A program made the position numbers and the translations under genes. 6,513 bases of DNA, taken from Acidobacteriota bacterium (GTDB lineage Bacteria > Acidobacteriota > Vicinamibacteria > Vicinamibacterales > 2-12-FULL-66-21). The stretch is from NCBI GenBank assembly GCA_013694635.1, contig JACDCA010000206.1, positions 1 to 6,513 of the forward strand, written 5' to 3'. How positions within the stretch are numbered: position 1 is the stretch's first letter; each line of letters opens with the position of its first letter. Under the pieces are notes generated by a model that saw only the letters and a list, made by a program, of their open reading frames with translations, had not been told where the DNA came from and did not search any database. Positions 5,856-6,513 of this stretch are shown here, piece after piece.

Positions 5856-6193
5856 ATCTGACAACCGAACACGCCAACGGCGTCGCCATCGTCCGAGTCG
5901 GAGAATCGCGGCTGATGTATCCGCTGCTCTCCGAATTCGCTACTGCCGTCACGCAGCTCATAGGGGCCGGTGAACGCAAGGTGATCGTCGACCTCAGCGC
6001 CGTGGGGTACGTCGACAGCGCCACGATCGGGTGCCTGATGGACCTGTACCGTCAGGCTGCGGCCGCGGGGGGCGCGCTGAAGCTGGCCGGCGTCCAGAAG
6101 CGCGTCGAGACGATGCTGACGATGACCGGCGCCCAGAATTTCATCGAGGTACACCCCGACGAGCCGAGCGCCGTCAAAAGCTTCGGAGCGTAG
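5852..6193 (+). CDS. Single-domain STAS protein, anti-sigma factor antagonist (SpoIIAA/RsbV-like)
   Basis: STAS anti-anti-sigma factors bind an anti-sigma kinase and release the sigma factor; their activity is switched off by phosphorylation of one Ser. The 113-residue protein is a bare STAS domain: an initial strand pair (GVAIVRVGESRLM, 10-22), a helix (about 25-38), the strand KVIVDLSAVGYVDSA (43-57), a helix after it (CLMDLYRQAAAAGG, 61-74), then LKLAGVQKRVETMLTMTG (76-93) and FIEV (97-100). Asp55-Ser56 aligns by eye with the phosphorylated serine region of RsbV (D-S-T-G), but the usual Gly two residues after Ser is Thr58. The start overlaps the sigma stop by 4 bp and has a good GGAG site, so the two are translationally coupled. 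This context suggests it controls, directly or through an unlinked anti-sigma factor, the neighbouring ECF sigma factor; that is inference. Confidence 0.92.
   Translation: MNLTTEHANGVAIVRVGESRLMYPLLSEFATAVTQLIGAGERKVIVDLSAVGYVDSATIGCLMDLYRQAAAAGGALKLAGVQKRVETMLTMTGAQNFIEVHPDEPSAVKSFGA
6185..6188 (+). promoter_or_regulatory. Ribosome binding site for the 89-residue gene
   Basis: GGAG lies 8 nt before ATG 6197, within the end of the STAS gene. The same seven bases, GGAGCGT, precede the STAS start, which supports genuine translation of the small downstream gene. Confidence 0.7.
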
Positions 6194-6196
6194 CCG

Positions 6197-6466
6197 ATGC
6201 GCGAGATCAAACTGACCACCGGCGCCCCCGTGGAGCTGGACGGCGACCTGCTGACGGTCCTCGAATCCTTATACAAAGAGATCAGCGCCAAGCGCGACCT
6301 CGACCACTCGTTCGAAGACACCGTCCGCGAAATCCAGAACGTCATCGACCAGATGGACGACGCGGAGAGGAAGCAGTATCTGTCGGAGAGCCTTTTCCTC
6401 AATTTCGTCTCCTACGAGAACGAGCGCCTCGGCGCATATATGAGGAAACTGACCAAGAAAGCGTAG
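6197..6466 (+). CDS. Small charged helical protein of unknown function, third gene of the sigma-STAS operon
   Basis: I do not recognise this 89-residue protein. It begins MREIKLTTGAPVELDGDLL, with a probable short strand followed by helices: about 17-30 (LLTVLESLYKEISA), 37-52 (SFEDTVREIQNVIDQM) and 54-86. It has no Cys, no signal peptide and no membrane segment, so it is probably cytoplasmic. Acidic residues (18) outnumber Lys/Arg (13), while the last ten residues are basic. It starts 3 bp after the STAS stop with a clear Shine-Dalgarno GGAG, and no competing long frame covers it, so it is very likely a real gene. Position suggests a partner in the sigma/STAS pathway, for example a small regulator or adaptor, but no catalytic or binding motif shows this. 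It does not look like a HATPase kinase or a zinc-binding anti-sigma domain. Confidence 0.8.
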   Translation: MREIKLTTGAPVELDGDLLTVLESLYKEISAKRDLDHSFEDTVREIQNVIDQMDDAERKQYLSESLFLNFVSYENERLGAYMRKLTKKA

Positions 6467-6468
6467 CC

Positions 6469-6496
6469 GTTCAGCCTTCAGCCTTCAGCGTTCAGC
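6469..6496. repeat. Tandem heptamer array, 4 x 7 bp (GTTCAGC/CTTCAGC)
   Basis: Four contiguous 7-bp units lie at 6469-6475, 6476-6482, 6483-6489 and 6490-6496. They read GTTCAGC, CTTCAGC, CTTCAGC and GTTCAGC, and an ATTTTT tract follows. The array begins 2 bp after the stop of the 89-residue gene. Only the first base of each unit varies, between G and C, exactly as in the array at 5107-5134 though with a different core. There is no inverted repeat, so it is not an intrinsic terminator despite the T tract. Confidence 0.85.
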
Positions 6497-6513
6497 ATTT
6501 TTGTTGTGTCCCT

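Noticed and set aside
6469..6502. Intrinsic terminator after the 89-residue gene
   Set aside because: A T tract is present, but the sequence before it is a direct repeat with no stem-forming inverted repeat.

Overview
The window is GC-rich, densely packed bacterial chromosome (judged by eye as mid-60s percent G+C, with strong G/C bias at third codon positions). It carries ten protein-coding genes and no RNA genes, insertion sequences, phage genes or CRISPR arrays. All but the last gene belong to recognisable families. The lineage cannot be fixed from the sequence alone. The protein style and the GC-rich spacers carrying 7-bp tandem repeats make me lean toward Acidobacteriota (Vicinamibacteria-like) or a similar soil/sediment lineage; this is a low-confidence inference.

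Left block, plus strand (1-3200): the 3' end of rpmA (ribosomal protein L27), then obgE (ribosome-assembly GTPase), nadD (NAD biosynthesis), rsfS (ribosome silencing factor) and a comF-family phosphoribosyltransferase-like gene. From obgE onward the genes overlap (4 bp, 14 bp and about 38 bp), which indicates one translationally coupled operon linking ribosome assembly and dormancy with NAD and nucleotide-related functions. The rpmA-obgE-nadD-rsfS order is a classic conserved bacterial arrangement. The 95-bp rpmA-obgE gap holds a long inverted repeat.

Middle block, minus strand (5083-3166): lysA (diaminopimelate decarboxylase) followed by tmk (dTMP kinase), separated by about 76 bp and probably co-transcribed. 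tmk converges on comF, and the two coding regions overlap tail-to-tail by 35 bp.

Right block, plus strand (5202-6466): an ECF-type sigma factor, a single-domain STAS anti-anti-sigma factor overlapping it by 4 bp, and a small 89-residue charged protein of unknown function starting 3 bp later. The last two genes each have a GGAGCGT-type ribosome binding site. This tight trio is the most interesting part of the window: an ECF sigma factor is paired with a partner-switching-type STAS protein rather than a visible anti-sigma factor, with an unrecognised third component. It is divergent from lysA across a 118-bp spacer with a candidate extended -10 promoter and a 4 x 7-bp GGTGCGA/CGTGCGA array. A second 4 x 7-bp array with a different core (GTTCAGC/CTTCAGC) follows the last gene.

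There is no gene-free stretch above 300 bases.
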